This document shows positions 22,890 to 31,763 of a DNA stretch of 64,000 nt, one piece after another. Under the pieces are notes generated by a model that was not told where the DNA came from, did no database searches, and was given only the letters and a program-made list of their open reading frames with translations. Position numbers and translations under genes: made by a program. The stretch comes from Bacteroidales bacterium (GTDB lineage: Bacteria; Bacteroidota; Bacteroidia; Bacteroidales; UBA932), in assembly GCA_024693285.1 (NCBI GenBank), contig JAILLE010000038.1:124001-188000 (forward strand), written 5' to 3'. How positions within the stretch are numbered: the first letter of the stretch is position 1; each line of letters starts with the position of its first letter.

Positions 22890-23424
22890 TCATTTCTTTC
22901 AACCTTGCCGCCAGCACTTTCCTGGCCCTTGAAAACTGCGTCCGCAGTGCTCCTGCGCTAGTGCCGGTCAAACCGCTGATCTCCTCATAATCGAGCCCCT
23001 CGATAAGCACCAAAGTCAATATAATCCTATATGAATCAGGAAGTTCCCTAATCGCATCCTTGATTTTTTGAATCCCCATCCCAGAGTTCGCACCCGCCTG
23101 ATCATCTTCTACTGATTCTGAATGTTCCTCCTTCCCTGCGGCTTCATATTCCTCAAAGAACAACCTCTCCCTTTTCCGTCTCCGGACCGCATCAATCGAC
23201 GCCCTGACACAGGTTCTGAACAACCATGCCGCCATCTTTCCTTCCTGCCAAACGCCCTCTTTCTCTTGGCGGCCTTCCATCTCCTGCCGGAAGAACTTCA
23301 GCACAGTGTCCTGCATAATCTCCTCAGCCTCCCCTGAATCGCCGACAATCCTCAAGCTGACATTGAACAACTTGCGTGAATATCTCTTGTAAATATCTAT
23401 GCACTCTTCCCGTGTCATCGGCAT
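22870..23424 (-). CDS. ECF (RpoE-type) RNA polymerase sigma factor
   Basis: 184 aa from the ATG at 23424 (MPMTREECIDIYKRYSRKLF). The track's extra 43 residues do not look like a sigma factor. Region 2: RKLFNVSLRIVGDSGEAEEI, then MQDTVLKFFRQEM. A variable linker with many E/K follows. Region 4: AIRELPDSYRIILTLVLIEG and LDYEEISGLTGTSAGALRTQ, ending in the -35 recognition helix (FSRARKVLAARLKEM). It directs transcription in response to a signal relayed through the overlapping membrane anti-sigma gene; the likely targets include the downstream GIN-domain gene. Confidence 0.85.
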   Translation of the reverse strand: MPMTREECIDIYKRYSRKLFNVSLRIVGDSGEAEEIMQDTVLKFFRQEMEGRQEKEGVWQEGKMAAWLFRTCVRASIDAVRRRKRERLFFEEYEAAGKEEHSESVEDDQAGANSGMGIQKIKDAIRELPDSYRIILTLVLIEGLDYEEISGLTGTSAGALRTQFSRARKVLAARLKEMNVIEYV

Positions 23425-23642
23425 TCTAATCTCTCGCGGAACCGTCCTTCGTGGAGCCCATCCTTTTTCCGGCTCCCATCTAATAAACGAAAACTTTCCC
23501 GCATTGTTACACCTCCCCCACAACTTTTTCACACTTTCCAGCATCTGAATCAATTCCCCCCGGCTTTCCGCATCTTAACCGCCCTTCTCATATTCACCTC
23601 CCTCTGTTCCATTTTCCCGCCAATTTCTCCGCCACCCTTCGC

Positions 23643-23970
23643 CAGGTGGTGCTAAAAACGGGACACCGGGCGGGGTTCAGCGGGGATTCCGGGACAGGTG
23701 GTGCTGAAAATGGGACACCGGGAGAGGTTTGGAGAGGGTTCAGCGGAGAAATATATCGTGGAAGGGCGGGGCGGTGGGGCCGCTGCCCTTAGGCCGTACT
23801 CAGCCGCAGCGAGCCCTAAGCGAAGCGGAAGGGCGATGCGAGAATGGACGCGGCCGGGGGCAGGCGGCACGCCGCACACACAGCACCGGGACAGGTGGGG
23901 CGGAAAACGGGACACCGGGCACAGTTCGGCAGGGATTTCGGGACAGGTGGTGCAGAAAACGGGACACTGG
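23643..23970 (+). repeat. REP-like repeat array not adjacent to a RAYT gene (4 cores)
   Basis: Cores at 23643-23671, 23693-23722, 23890-23920 and 23942-23970, all in plus orientation: CAGGTGGTGCTGAAAATGGG followed by ACACCGGG. The consensus is the same as in the arrays flanking the RAYT gene 7 kb away. Confidence 0.75.
23693..23774 (+). repeat. 82-bp direct duplication, copy 1
   Basis: Contains one REP core followed by GAGAGGTTTGGAGAGGGTTC and AGCGGAGAAATATATCGTGG. It matches 23942-24023 with about four mismatches, so the REP core was duplicated together with its spacer. Confidence 0.75.
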
Positions 23971-24023
23971 GAGAGGTTTGGAGAGGGTTCAGCGGGGAAA
24001 TATATCGTGGAAGGGCGGGGCGG
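23942..24023 (+). repeat. 82-bp direct duplication, copy 2
   Basis: Second copy of the unit at 23693-23774, sharing AGAGGTTTGGAGAGGGTTCA and ATATATCGTGGAAGGGCGGG. Confidence 0.75.
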
Positions 24024-24100
24024 CAGGTGAAACGAAAATGGACAGACCCTGGGGCCTGTCCGGAACAAATATATAAAAGTATTTGGACAATATTTCAAAC

Positions 24101-24466
24101 TCAGGCGTCGCCACCATCATCATCACCGCCGTACTGGGAGATGTTGTCGTCCGGCAGCGTAGACTCGGCCGAAGCATCAGCAGAGGATCCCGCGACCTCC
24201 TCATTCTCAGCATCTTCCTCACCCTCAAGCCAACGCTCGAGAGCCTCAGCGTCATCAGTCTTAAGCTTGATCTTCACCAAGTAGATCGAATCAGGAGTCT
24301 CGATCGTCACAGCATTGAACGGAGTTCCGTCCGGCTTGGTATATTTGACGAGGTCCGGCAGATAATCGCTGAACCCCTTGGGATACTTCTCATTAAACAC
24401 GGCGGCCAATTCCTCCGACATGTTCTCAAAGCTAACCACGTGCCTCTTCCTTGAATCTGGATTCAT
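24101..24466 (-). CDS. Conserved hypothetical protein with acidic tail
   Basis: 121 aa from the ATG at 24466; the track's longer frame overlaps the upstream YgiQ gene and its extension is not protein-like. The N-terminal 80 residues (MNPDSRKRHVVSFENMSEEL, NEKYPKGFSDYLPDLVKYTK, AVTIETPDSIYLVKIKLKTD) resemble a small conserved Bacteroidales protein of unknown role, with a beta-rich core. The C-terminus is a low-complexity acidic, Ser-rich tail ending GGDDDGGDA. No signal peptide. It lies 61 nt after ygiQ and may be co-transcribed. No function can be assigned. Confidence 0.65.
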   Translation of the reverse strand: MNPDSRKRHVVSFENMSEELAAVFNEKYPKGFSDYLPDLVKYTKPDGTPFNAVTIETPDSIYLVKIKLKTDDAEALERWLEGEEDAENEEVAGSSADASAESTLPDDNISQYGGDDDGGDA

Positions 24467-24527
24467 ATTCTTACAACTATTAGCGGTGCAATAATAAGTC
24501 TTTTTTCTTAATCGCGACACATATCCG

Positions 24528-26252
24528 CTACTTTTTTCTGAAGAAAAATGATTTCTGCCGCTTCTTACGCTCCGGATCCCTCTCCACAAAGACCGGACGC
24601 ATGGTCCGAGGATCCAATCCTGTGTAGTACATGACCGACGAAGTCGTCATCGGAGTGGGAGTGAAATCCTGCACCTGATCCATGAATATTCCACGCAACG
24701 CCGGATGCCTAGACAGGTTCTCCATGTCCTTCATCGTGCAGCCCGGATGGGATGAGATGAAATACGGCACGATTCCGGTACGCCTGCCGTTCTCCCGGCA
24801 GATCTTATCGAACTCAAAGCGAAGCCTCTCAAAAAGCTTGAACGAAGGCTTTCCGAGATACTGAAGCACCTTATCCTCAGTGTGTTCCGGAGCCACCTTG
24901 AGTCGTCCGGAAGTATGGTCAAGCACCAGGGTCCTCAAATATGGCCTGGAAGTCTCATCCACAAATCCCTCAGGAGTCAGGAACAGGTCGTAGCGTATGC
25001 CGCTGCCTATGTATGAGTGACGCACTCCCGGAACGGCGTCCACCGCCTTGTAAAGCTCCAGCAACTTGGCGTGCGAGCGATTCATATTCGGGCACACCGC
25101 GGGGAAAAGGCAGGACTTGCGGCGGCAAACAGCGCATTTCGAGGGGTCCTTCCCTGTCATCATGTACATATTCGCCGTCGGAGCGCCAAGATCGGAGATA
25201 TTCCCAGAGAATTCAGGCATAGCGGCAAGCTTACGCACCTCAGCCACAATGGATTCCTTCGAGCGGGACTGGATGAATTTCCCCTGATGGGCAGCGATAG
25301 TGCAGAAATTGCAGCCTCCGAAGCAGCCCCGGTGCGTGATGATCGAATCCTTGATCATGTCGTAAGCCGGGATCCGCTTCCCACGGTACCGAGGGTGCGG
25401 GAGCTTGGTAAAGGGAAGATCCCAGAAGGAGTCCATTTCCTCGGTCGTGGACGGCGGCTGTGGCGGGTTGACTTGGACGTACCCGTCCCCGACCGGCTCC
25501 ACCAACACCTTGGCATGCAGCATGTTAGCGTTGGTCTCAATCAGATGGAAGTTCTCAGCGACAGCCTTTTTATCATGCAGACATTCTTCGTAAGACTTCA
25601 AAACCAGAGCATCAGATGAACCCTTGAAATGGCCGCTCATCTTGAACGCTATCTGCGGGATCTGGCGAATCTGATGCGGGCTGCGGCGGTCCTCGATGGC
25701 CTTTGTCAGCTCCAGCATCGTCTTCTCCCCCATCCCATAGCAAAGGTAGTCAGCCGGGCACCATTCCAGTATAGACGGAAGCAGCTCATCCTTCCAATAG
25801 TCGTAATGGGTGAGCCGCCGCAGCGAGGCCTCGACTCCACCAATCACGACCGGAATATCAGGATAAAGTTCCTTCAGGATTCGGGAATATACGCTTACAG
25901 CGTAGTCAGGACGGGCTCCAGCCTTACCCTCGGGGGTGTAGGCGTCGTCGTGGCGCAAACGCTTACCTGCGGTGTAGTGGTTGACCATGGAGTCCATGGC
26001 CCCGGAATTAACCGCGAAATACAGGCGTGGGGCGCCTAGTTTCTTGAAATCCCTGAGGTCATCCCTCCAGTTGGGTTGCGGCACCACAGCGACCCTGTAA
26101 CCGAACTTCTGCAGCCAGCGGGATATGCAGGCCGTTCCGAAGGACGGATGGTCAACATACGCGTCCCCCGTGAAGAAGATGACGTCGATGTAGTCCCATC
26201 CGAGGGCCTCGACCTCCTTCTTCGACGTCGGAAACATGTAATCTGGCGCCAT
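24528..26252 (-). CDS. ygiQ: YgiQ-family radical SAM protein
   Basis: 574 aa. N-terminal YgiQ domain: WDYIDVIFFTGDAYVDHPSF, RWLQKFGYRVAVVPQPNW, RPDYAVSVYSRILKELYPDI and VVIGGVEASLRRLTHYDYW. The radical SAM centre is THRGCFGGCNFCTIAAHQGK (Cys-x3-Cys-x2-Cys), followed by a second Cys cluster CAVCRRKSCLFPAVCPNMN. The C-terminal part includes PYFISSHPGCTMKDM and the usual short lysine-rich tail. The substrate of the family is unknown. It lies 18 nt downstream of argS in the same direction. Length and motifs are normal. Confidence 0.93.
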   Translation of the reverse strand: MAPDYMFPTSKKEVEALGWDYIDVIFFTGDAYVDHPSFGTACISRWLQKFGYRVAVVPQPNWRDDLRDFKKLGAPRLYFAVNSGAMDSMVNHYTAGKRLRHDDAYTPEGKAGARPDYAVSVYSRILKELYPDIPVVIGGVEASLRRLTHYDYWKDELLPSILEWCPADYLCYGMGEKTMLELTKAIEDRRSPHQIRQIPQIAFKMSGHFKGSSDALVLKSYEECLHDKKAVAENFHLIETNANMLHAKVLVEPVGDGYVQVNPPQPPSTTEEMDSFWDLPFTKLPHPRYRGKRIPAYDMIKDSIITHRGCFGGCNFCTIAAHQGKFIQSRSKESIVAEVRKLAAMPEFSGNISDLGAPTANMYMMTGKDPSKCAVCRRKSCLFPAVCPNMNRSHAKLLELYKAVDAVPGVRHSYIGSGIRYDLFLTPEGFVDETSRPYLRTLVLDHTSGRLKVAPEHTEDKVLQYLGKPSFKLFERLRFEFDKICRENGRRTGIVPYFISSHPGCTMKDMENLSRHPALRGIFMDQVQDFTPTPMTTSSVMYYTGLDPRTMRPVFVERDPERKKRQKSFFFRKK

Positions 26253-26270
26253 TTCCTTCGACAGGGAGTC

Positions 26271-28058
26271 TTACATCCTCTCCGGAAGCTCGATCCCGAG
26301 AATGGCCATGGCTCTGCGAAGGACGCCCGAAAGGGTGTCAATCAGCGTCAAACGAGCCTGGAGCATAGTGGGATCCTCTTCCTTGAGGATCGGTGTGTCG
26401 TGGTAATACTGGTTGAAATCCTTCGCCAGGTCGTAAGCGTAGTTGGCGATGACGGCCGGTGAATATGCTGCGGCGCCTTCGGCGACCTTTGAAGGGAATA
26501 TATTCAAAAGCTTTATGAGACGGATCTCCTTAGGACTTAGCTCGACTGAAGGAATATCCGACAGTGAGTAGCTCACTCCCCTCTCAGCGGCCTTGCGCAG
26601 GATCGAGCGGATCCTGGCGTGGGTGTACTGGATGAAAGGACCGGTGTTGCCGTTGAAGTCGATAGACTCCTTGGGGTTGAACAGCATGGTCTTCTTGGGA
26701 TCCACCTTGATAATGAAGTACTTGAGAGCACCAAGGCCGATCATCCGGTAGAGTTTCTCCTTCTCCTCCTCAGAGAGGTCGGCAAGCTTGCCGGACTCCT
26801 CGGAGGTGGCTTTGGCCTCCTGGTACATCTTCTCGATCAGATCGTCAGCATCGACAACGGTTCCCTCGCGGGATTTCATCTTACCCTCAGGCAACTCGAC
26901 CATTCCGTAAGAGAGATGGAAGATGCTGTCCGCCCAGCTGAATCCCAGCTTCTTGAGGATGAGCTTAAGCACCTGGAAATGGTAGTTCTGCTCGTCACCT
27001 ACGACATAGACATGGGAGTCGAGATTATACTCGGCGAAACGCCTTTCAGCGGTGCCGAGATCCTGGGTGATGTAGACCGAGGTCCCGTCCGAGCGGAGAA
27101 GAAGCTTCCGGTCAAGGCCGTCGGCGGTCAGGTCGCACCAGACCGAGCCGTCAGGATCCTGGGTGAATACTCCCTTGTCCAGTCCTTCCTGGACAAGAGA
27201 CTTGCCAAGCAGATAGGTCTGGCTCTCGAAATATACCTTGTCAAAGGATATTCCAAGCGCTTTGTAGGACTCATCGAAGCCGTCGAGCACCCACTTGTTC
27301 ATCTTAGCCCACAGGTCGCGGACGTCCTTGTCGCCGGCCTCCCATTTCTGGAGCATCTCATGGGCCTCCTTAAGGCAAGGGGCCTCTTTCTTGGCCTGCT
27401 CCTTATCCATTCCAGAGGCTACCAGAGCGTCCACTTCCTTGGTGTATATGTCATTGAACGCCACATACATATCCCCGACAAGGTGGTCACCCTTCTTGCC
27501 AGTTGACTCAGGGGTCGCGCCATTTCCGATCTTCTGCCAGGCCAACATGGACTTGCAGATGTGGACACCTCGGTCATTGACCAAGGTGGTCTTGATCACA
27601 TTGTTTCCGCTGGCACCGAGGAGTCTCGACACGGAATCTCCGAGAAGGTTGTTGCGGATATGGCCCAAGTGAAGGGGTTTGTTGGTATTGGGCGAGCTGA
27701 ACTCGACCATAATGTTTTTCCCCGTGGAGGGCAGTTGGCCGAACGTGGGATCACCGGCTATCTCAGCGAAGAGCTCGTTCCAATACAGGTTGGAGAACAG
27801 GACGTTGAGAAAGCCCTTGACGCAGTTGAACCTGCTGATCTCAGGGACATTAGCCACCAGCCAATCGCCGATCGCGGCGCCGGTGTTCTCAGGTGTCGAG
27901 CGGGATATCCTTAAAAGAGGGAAGACGACCAGTGTGTAGTCGCCTTCGAACTCTTTGCGCGTCACGCCCACTTGAAGGGCGGACGGCTCGATCTCCGTGT
28001 TGTAGAGTGCCTTTATAGCTTCTGAAGCTTTCGAGGCGAGGAAAAAGTCTGGAGTCAT
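26271..28058 (-). CDS. argS: Arginyl-tRNA synthetase
   Basis: Class I synthetase charging tRNA-Arg, cytoplasmic, 595 aa. The N-terminal Add-1 domain is followed by the HIGH-type motif SPNTNKPLHLGHIRNNLLGD, then SDGTSVYITQDLGTAERRFA, the KMSKS-equivalent EGKMKSREGTVV, and the C-terminal anticodon-binding DALR domain (QYTHARIRSILRKAAERGVS, ANYAYDLAKDFNQYYHDTPI). Full length. The start codon is separated by 1 nt from the rpoD stop, so rpoD-argS-ygiQ look like one transcript. Confidence 0.96.
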   Translation of the reverse strand: MTPDFFLASKASEAIKALYNTEIEPSALQVGVTRKEFEGDYTLVVFPLLRISRSTPENTGAAIGDWLVANVPEISRFNCVKGFLNVLFSNLYWNELFAEIAGDPTFGQLPSTGKNIMVEFSSPNTNKPLHLGHIRNNLLGDSVSRLLGASGNNVIKTTLVNDRGVHICKSMLAWQKIGNGATPESTGKKGDHLVGDMYVAFNDIYTKEVDALVASGMDKEQAKKEAPCLKEAHEMLQKWEAGDKDVRDLWAKMNKWVLDGFDESYKALGISFDKVYFESQTYLLGKSLVQEGLDKGVFTQDPDGSVWCDLTADGLDRKLLLRSDGTSVYITQDLGTAERRFAEYNLDSHVYVVGDEQNYHFQVLKLILKKLGFSWADSIFHLSYGMVELPEGKMKSREGTVVDADDLIEKMYQEAKATSEESGKLADLSEEEKEKLYRMIGLGALKYFIIKVDPKKTMLFNPKESIDFNGNTGPFIQYTHARIRSILRKAAERGVSYSLSDIPSVELSPKEIRLIKLLNIFPSKVAEGAAAYSPAVIANYAYDLAKDFNQYYHDTPILKEEDPTMLQARLTLIDTLSGVLRRAMAILGIELPERM

Positions 28059-28059
28059 C

Positions 28060-28920
28060 CTAGCCGAGATAGGTTTTCAGAAGTTTACTGGCTGAAGGTT
28101 TCTTGAGCTTGCGGATCGCCTTCTCCTTGATCTGGCGGACACGCTCCCTGGTGAGGTCAAGCCTCTCCCCTATCTCCTCAAGAGTCATCTCCTGGCATCC
28201 GATGCCGAAGAAACTCTTGATGATCTCCCTCTCGCGGGATGTGAGGATCTGCAACGACCTCTCGATCTCGGTGCTTAGCGACTCATTGACAAGGCCTTTG
28301 TCGGCCATCGGAGAGTCGTCATTGGGGATAACGTCCAAAAGGCTGTTGTCCTCACCCTCGACAAAAGGAGCGTCGACGCTGACATGCCTTCCGGATACCC
28401 TCAGAGTGTCAGAAATCTTGTCCTGGGGGATGTCGATCATCTCAGCGAGTTCCTCGTTGGACGGGGCCCTCTCGTTCTTCTGCTCGAACTGCGAAAGAGC
28501 CTTGTTTATCTTGTTAAGCGAACCGACCTGGTTCAAAGGAAGCCTGACGATCCTGGACTGCTCGGCTAGAGCCTGCAGGATTGACTGGCGGATCCACCAC
28601 ACAGCGTAGGAGATGAATTTGAAGCCCCTGGTCTCGTCGAACTTCTCGGCGGCCTTGATCAGGCCGAGGTTACCCTCGTTGATAAGGTCCGGAAGGCTCA
28701 GGCCCTGGTTCTGGTACTGCTTAGCGACAGAAACAACGAACCTCAGATTGGCCCTTGTGAGCTTCTCAAGAGCGGCTTGGTCGCCCTTACGGATCCTCTG
28801 GGAGAGTTCAACTTCCTCTTCAGGAGACACCAACTCCTCGCGGCCGATCTCCTGGAGATATTTGTCCAGGGACGCGCTCTCGCGGTTGGTGATGGATTTA
28901 GTGATCTTTAATTGCCTCAT
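28060..28920 (-). CDS. rpoD: Primary sigma factor RpoD (sigma-70)
   Basis: 286 aa, the short form typical of Bacteroidetes with no region 1.1. Region 1.2: [20 protein letters not shown]. Region 2: [20 protein letters not shown] with the core -10 recognition block [20 protein letters not shown]. Region 3 ends in [12 protein letters not shown]. Region 4: [20 protein letters not shown] and [20 protein letters not shown]. It sets promoter recognition of housekeeping genes (TTTG/TAnnTTTG in this phylum). Preceded by the htrA terminator, so its promoter must lie in or before 28921-28994. Confidence 0.93.
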   Translation of the reverse strand: MRQLKITKSITNRESASLDKYLQEIGREELVSPEEEVELSQRIRKGDQAALEKLTRANLRFVVSVAKQYQNQGLSLPDLINEGNLGLIKAAEKFDETRGFKFISYAVWWIRQSILQALAEQSRIVRLPLNQVGSLNKINKALSQFEQKNERAPSNEELAEMIDIPQDKISDTLRVSGRHVSVDAPFVEGEDNSLLDVIPNDDSPMADKGLVNESLSTEIERSLQILTSREREIIKSFFGIGCQEMTLEEIGERLDLTRERVRQIKEKAIRKLKKPSASKLLKTYLG

Positions 28921-28935
28921 ATATCAATATAAAAA

Positions 28936-28972
28936 ATTCCCGGCAGGCCCGTGACCGAGTCCCACCGGGAAT
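28936..28972 (-). terminator. Terminator after htrA
   Basis: On the minus strand ATTCCCGG, 21-nt loop, CCGGGAAT followed by TTTTTTATA. It lies directly downstream of htrA and ahead of rpoD. Confidence 0.7.
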
Positions 28973-28994
28973 ATCTCAATCAGTTGGCCTTCAA

Positions 28995-30485
28995 CTATTC
29001 TTTGCCGAAACCGAAGAATGCCTTGCGACCGTTGGCGGTGACGCCTTCGATGTAGACAGACCTCTTGGCGGCCTTGGCGATGTCCACGACATCTTGAGGT
29101 TTGCTGACAGCCTGGTCGTTGACGTAGGTGATGATAAGGCCCTCGGAAGCGCCTGCCTCAAGCATCTTGCCGGTGCTGACCGAAGTCACAAGCACGCCAT
29201 GGCTCAAGCCAAGCTTGTCCAAAGTCTCTTTAGGGGCTTCCTTGAGGGTGGTTCCGTAGAACGCTATCTCTCCCTCTCCGACCACTGTGCCAGTCTCAGA
29301 GCTGCTGCCCTGGAAGGTCACCTCGATGGTCTTCTCCTTGCCTTCGCGAAGAACGGTCAGTTTAGCCTTATCGCCAGGGTGATAGGAATTGACCTTCACC
29401 TGCACAGCCGAGCCATTCGCGAGTTTCGCGCCATCAATTGCAAGGAGTATGTCGCCCTTCTTCACGCCGGCTTTGTCGGCCGAACCGCCTTTGACAACCT
29501 CATCAATATATACGCCGTCCAGCGAAGAAAGTTTCAATTTTTTCGACATGTCATCAACAGAGTCAAATTCAAGCTTCTTAGCGAGAGCCTCAGTCAGATC
29601 GATCATCTGGATTCCGAGGACAGCCCTCTTGACTGAGCCGAAGTCGATGAGGTCTCCGACAACCTTCTTGACTATGTTGGCGGGCACAGCGAATGAATAT
29701 CCTGAATATGAGCCAGTCTGGGAGACGATGGCGGTGTTGATGCCGACGAGCTCACCGGTCTTGTTGACAAGGGCTCCACCGGAGTTTCCGGGGTTGACGG
29801 CGGCATCGGTCTGGATGAAGGACTCAATCTGGATAGTAGCACTCTCCCTAGGATCATGGGCCATCTGGCGGCCCTTGGCGCTGACGATACCGGCAGTGAT
29901 GGTGCCACGGAGCTGATAGCCCATAGGGCTTCCGACAGCGAGGACCCACTCACCGAGCCTCAGCTGGTCGGAATCACCGAAAGGAAGGGTCGGGAGACCC
30001 TCGGCGTCGATCTTGATGAGAGCCACATCGGTGGCCGGATCGGTTCCGATCACGGAAGCGTCGTAAGTCTTGTTGTTATTCAAGGTCACGCGGATCTTGG
30101 TAGCGTTGGCCACGACATGGTTGTTGGTCACGATGTATCCGTCAGGACGGATGATCACACCAGAACCGCTGCCCTGGACTTGCCTGGACTGTGGAGCGCT
30201 CTCCCCGAAGAAGAAGCGGAAAAACGGATCATCCATCTGATATTGCTGGGTAGCGGTGACTTCCACATAGACAACCGCCTCGACAGCAGCCTCGGCGGCG
30301 TAGGTGAGATCAGGGTAATCTGATTGCGCCAGATTGACAGTCTTGGTGACTGTGTTGGTGGCCGGATTTGTCACTTTGTCCGGAGAACCGTTGACGGTGG
30401 CAGCTTTTAGCACACCGTAGGCTGCCAGCACGCTGAGCAACACTGACAGCAGGACTGTGATAATACTTTTCTTCATTATTGACAT
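28995..30485 (-). CDS. htrA: DegP/HtrA-type periplasmic serine protease
   Basis: 496 aa (the start may be 30476, MKKSIITVLLSVLLSVLAAY, three codons later). N-terminal signal anchor, then a trypsin-like domain with the His in GYIVTNNHVVANATKIRVTL, Asp in IGTDPATDVALIKIDAEGLP and Ser in AAVNPGNSGGALVNKTGELV. Two PDZ domains follow: VYIDEVVKGGSADKAGVKKG, then the C-terminal HGVLVTSVSTGKMLEAGASE. It degrades misfolded envelope proteins. It has its own terminator and is divergent from dnaN across a 138-nt gap. Confidence 0.94.
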   Translation of the reverse strand: MSIMKKSIITVLLSVLLSVLAAYGVLKAATVNGSPDKVTNPATNTVTKTVNLAQSDYPDLTYAAEAAVEAVVYVEVTATQQYQMDDPFFRFFFGESAPQSRQVQGSGSGVIIRPDGYIVTNNHVVANATKIRVTLNNNKTYDASVIGTDPATDVALIKIDAEGLPTLPFGDSDQLRLGEWVLAVGSPMGYQLRGTITAGIVSAKGRQMAHDPRESATIQIESFIQTDAAVNPGNSGGALVNKTGELVGINTAIVSQTGSYSGYSFAVPANIVKKVVGDLIDFGSVKRAVLGIQMIDLTEALAKKLEFDSVDDMSKKLKLSSLDGVYIDEVVKGGSADKAGVKKGDILLAIDGAKLANGSAVQVKVNSYHPGDKAKLTVLREGKEKTIEVTFQGSSSETGTVVGEGEIAFYGTTLKEAPKETLDKLGLSHGVLVTSVSTGKMLEAGASEGLIITYVNDQAVSKPQDVVDIAKAAKRSVYIEGVTANGRKAFFGFGKE

Positions 30486-30566
30486 ATTGTTTCTTCTAAA
30501 AATATTCCGGAGGGGTATTTTTCAAATAAGATGCCACAGTATTAAGGATATTCCGAGGATTCTTCT

Positions 30567-30574
30567 TATATTTG
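30567..30574 (+). promoter_or_regulatory. -7 element upstream of dnaN
   Basis: TATATTTG fits TAnnTTTG, but there is no TTTG at the expected -33 position. It lies 50 nt before the dnaN ATG. Confidence 0.35.
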
Positions 30575-30623
30575 TCTTTGCGATAAAAACGCGTATTTTT
30601 TAGAATATTAAAAACCACACGAT

Positions 30624-31745
30624 ATGAAATTCAACGTCTCTAGCACAGAACTGCTCAAAGGGCTGATGAACATTTCCAAGGCCATTCCGGCCAAATCCGC
30701 CCTTCCCATCTTGGAAAACTTCCTGTTTGACCTCAAGGGCAATATTCTCGAAGTGACCGCTTCCGACTCGGAGCTCACCCTGAGGACCGAGATCGAGGTT
30801 GACACGACTGAGGAGGAAGGCAGGATCGCCGTCCCCGCCAGGCATATCATCGACCTCCTGAAGGAGCTTCCCGACCAGCCGGTCGGCCTCAGGACCTCCA
30901 GCGACAGCTCTATCGAGTGCGATTGGACGACTGGTAACTCGGTTCTCCCTTTCTTCCCCGCTGAGGACTATCCTGAGATCAAGGGCGCCGCTGAAGATGC
31001 CGAGAAGGTCGCCTTCCCTGCCGCCAGCCTTATCGAGGGTATCAACAGCACCGTTTACGCTACCGCTGATGACGAGATCAGGCCAGCCATGAACGGTATA
31101 TTCTTCGACTTCGACACTGAATCCACGACCCTCGTGGCCTCGGATTCCCATAAGCTTATATGCTACACCACCAAGGACGCCAAGGCTCCCGCCAAGTGCT
31201 CCTTCATCCTCCACAAGAAACCGGCGAACGTGCTCAAGGCCATCGTCGACAAGGAGGACGGTGATGTCGAGATCGCTTTCGACTCCAGCACCGTGGTGTT
31301 CTCATTCGGACGTACCACGATGGTCTGCAGGCTGATTGTAGGCAAGTATCCGAAGTATCGTGATGTGATTCCTCAGAACAACTCCTCTGTCCTCAAGATC
31401 GACAGGGCACAGTTCCTGAACACCGTGCGCCGTGTGGCCGTCTGCGCCAACAAGGCCTCGAACCACATCAAGCTCGACCTCAAGCCCGGCCAGATGGAGA
31501 TCACAGCCCAGGATCTGGGATTCGCTATCGCCGCTTATGAGAAAGTCAACTGCGACTACAATGGCGACGAGCTGACGATTGGTTTCAAATCGACCTTCCT
31601 CGGCGAGATCCTCTCCAACATGAGTTGCGAGACTGTCATTATGAAGTTCGCCGACGCCCGCAGGGCCGCGCTTATCGTCCCTTCAGAGGAAGACGCTTCC
31701 AGCGAGAAGATCTGTGGCATCCTCATGCCGATCATGGTCCAGTAA
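30624..31745 (+). CDS. dnaN: DNA polymerase III beta subunit (sliding clamp)
   Basis: 373 aa, ring-shaped processivity clamp loaded onto DNA at the fork. Domain 1 starts MKFNVSSTELLKGLMNISKA and contains IPAKSALPILENFLFDLKGN. Domain 2 includes TLVASDSHKLICYTTKDAKA and KKPANVLKAIVDKEDGDVEI. The C-terminal domain ends in the family tail KICGILMPIMVQ. Full length. It is followed 18 nt later by an exonuclease gene that is probably co-transcribed, a sensible pairing with replication or repair. Confidence 0.96.
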   Translation: MKFNVSSTELLKGLMNISKAIPAKSALPILENFLFDLKGNILEVTASDSELTLRTEIEVDTTEEEGRIAVPARHIIDLLKELPDQPVGLRTSSDSSIECDWTTGNSVLPFFPAEDYPEIKGAAEDAEKVAFPAASLIEGINSTVYATADDEIRPAMNGIFFDFDTESTTLVASDSHKLICYTTKDAKAPAKCSFILHKKPANVLKAIVDKEDGDVEIAFDSSTVVFSFGRTTMVCRLIVGKYPKYRDVIPQNNSSVLKIDRAQFLNTVRRVAVCANKASNHIKLDLKPGQMEITAQDLGFAIAAYEKVNCDYNGDELTIGFKSTFLGEILSNMSCETVIMKFADARRAALIVPSEEDASSEKICGILMPIMVQ

Positions 31746-31763
31746 TATAAGGAGTTAGCCACT

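Larger units (their letters stand above)
23425..24100. other. 676-nt intergenic region with third REP array
   Basis: The part next to the sigma gene (23425-23640) presumably carries its promoter; no clear consensus was found. The remainder is a compound of four REP-like cores and an 82-bp direct duplication. Between the duplicates is GC-rich sequence with the inverted pair CGCTGCCCTTAGGC / GCCCTAAGCGAAGC. All track ORFs here (for example 23652-24098) are accidental frames in repeats. Confidence 0.6.

Noticed and set aside
23652-24098. 148-aa and overlapping ORFs in the 23.6-24.1 kb intergenic region
   Set aside because: All are translations of REP-like repeats in several frames; none has a family resemblance.
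26619-27506. 295-aa ORF antisense to argS
   Set aside because: Shadow frame; argS on the other strand has every expected motif.
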